Below, piece by piece: positions 6,664-7,474 of a DNA stretch of 7,474 nucleotides (positions are counted from its first letter, which is position 1; the number at the start of each line of letters is the position of its first letter). Source of the stretch: Opitutia bacterium (GTDB lineage Bacteria > Verrucomicrobiota > Verrucomicrobiae > Opitutales > UBA953); assembly GCA_947488485.1 (NCBI GenBank), contig CANKZO010000107.1, positions 1 through 7,474 on the forward strand, written 5' to 3'. The notes beneath the pieces are model-generated. The model did not search any database and had not been told where the DNA came from. It saw nothing but the letters and a program-made list of their open reading frames with translations. The position numbers were made by a program, and so were the translations under genes.

Positions 6664-7474
6664 ATGAAACGCAAATCCCGCAGCCGAGGTTTCAGCCTAA
6701 TCCTATCCCTGACGGTCATGGCCTGCGTCGTCATGCTGTTGGTCACCCTCTCCGCGTTCATCACGATCGAGTCCCGCGCCGCGATGAACCAGCAGCTCGC
6801 CACGCGCGCTCGCTTGAACGCCCTCGTCTCGATGCGTCTCGCGCTCGCTCACCTGCAGCAAGAAGCGGGGCCCGACCGACGCGCCACCGCGCGCGCGGAC
6901 ATCACCCAGCCTGAGGTCATCTTCGCCTATAAGTTCCGCAACCCCATGTGGACCGGTGTGTGGCGCACCGACAAGCCGGACCTTCCGCCTGCCTGGCTCG
7001 TCTCCGGCCTCGGCGATCAGCCGGCCGGCACGCAGACCGTCTCCCTTTTTCAGACGGGCAGCTCGCCCGACTACCCTGCCGGCTACTGGGCGCCATGGCA
7101 GACGCCGCCGGTCGGCACGACTCAGGACATGATCGAACTCGTCGGCCAGGGCAGTGCGCTGCCCGCCGTCGGCTCCAAGCCGAGCGGCTTGGTCAGCCTA
7201 CCTAAGATCACCCTGCCGGACGAAGATACGTTAGGGCGCTATGCCTATTGGATCGGCGACGAAGGCGTGAAAGCCCGCATCAACCTCGCCGACGGGCGAT
7301 CAGCGGGGGCGAGCTCGGCCGACCGAATCATCGCCCTGCGCAGCCCAGTCGTGGCCGGCCTGACCAGCCTTAAAGCGCTAGATACGCTGACGCGACCCGA
7401 ACAACTCGGCCACATCGACACCACACGTCAGCTGCCTTTGCTATCCGGCTTCAATAGCGACGCCGCCAGCGACC
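6664..7474 (+). CDS. Second Verru_Chthon A-like giant pseudopilin (3' end missing)
   Basis: The frame is open from ATG 6664 to the window edge, giving 270 residues with no stop. The start is supported by a short basic leader, MKRKSRSRG9, then F10-S-L and a hydrophobic helix (about 10-33); the upstream in-frame stop is at 6595-6597 and no better start lies between. As in the first copy, the +5 Glu of canonical prepilins is replaced by Leu. From the Gly of the cleavage site, 50 of 71 residues match the 956-4789 protein without gaps (hand count), including AFITIESR and LALAHLQQEAGPD. Further shared blocks are MWTGVWR, PPAWLVSG, WQT, a LPKITLPD segment and AYWIGDEGVKAR (about 194-205). After about residue 215 the two copies diverge. 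By analogy the full protein should exceed 1000 residues. No Shine-Dalgarno sequence is evident. Family call is secure; function is unknown. Confidence 0.9.
   Translation, partial: MKRKSRSRGFSLILSLTVMACVVMLLVTLSAFITIESRAAMNQQLATRARLNALVSMRLALAHLQQEAGPDRRATARADITQPEVIFAYKFRNPMWTGVWRTDKPDLPPAWLVSGLGDQPAGTQTVSLFQTGSSPDYPAGYWAPWQTPPVGTTQDMIELVGQGSALPAVGSKPSGLVSLPKITLPDEDTLGRYAYWIGDEGVKARINLADGRSAGASSADRIIALRSPVVAGLTSLKALDTLTRPEQLGHIDTTRQLPLLSGFNSDAASD

Overview
The window is GC-rich, gene-dense bacterial DNA, and its content points to the phylum Verrucomicrobiota (an Opitutales-like lineage is a guess). The main reason is two copies of a very large pseudopilin-like protein recognisable as the Verru_Chthon cassette protein A family. 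As far as I know, that family is essentially confined to this phylum. Taxonomy rests on recognition of sequence patterns, not on a search.

Layout from left to right: (1) 1-900 (+), the 3' part of an Old Yellow Enzyme-type NADH:flavin oxidoreductase. (2) 901-955, a short spacer with a plausible promoter and a small inverted repeat directly before a GTG start. (3) 956-4789 (+), a complete 1277-residue Verru_Chthon A-type protein with a prepilin-like N-terminus. (4) 4786-5718 (+), a 310-residue exported protein of unknown function whose ATG overlaps the stop codon of the giant gene (ATGA), so the two look translationally coupled. (5) 5727-6473 (-), a class I SAM-dependent methyltransferase with an N-terminal export or anchor segment, convergent with the previous gene and only 8 bp from it. 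(6) 6474-6663, an unusually AT-rich divergent intergenic region with a perfect TATAAT element. (7) 6664-7474 (+), the first 270 residues of a second Verru_Chthon A paralogue, cut by the right edge.

How the parts may work together (inference): the giant protein and its coupled exported partner probably form a two-gene envelope module, with the giant protein inserted in the inner membrane by its prepilin-like helix and exposing about 1230 residues to the periplasm or a pilus-like assembly. The second giant paralogue may head a similar module beyond the window. The smaller pilin-like B, C and D proteins of the classical Verru_Chthon cassette are not present here. The oxidoreductase shows no evident functional link. 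The methyltransferase sits between the two modules but reads in the opposite direction, and its link, if any, would be shared envelope location. No tRNA, rRNA, CRISPR array, insertion sequence or recombinase gene is visible.
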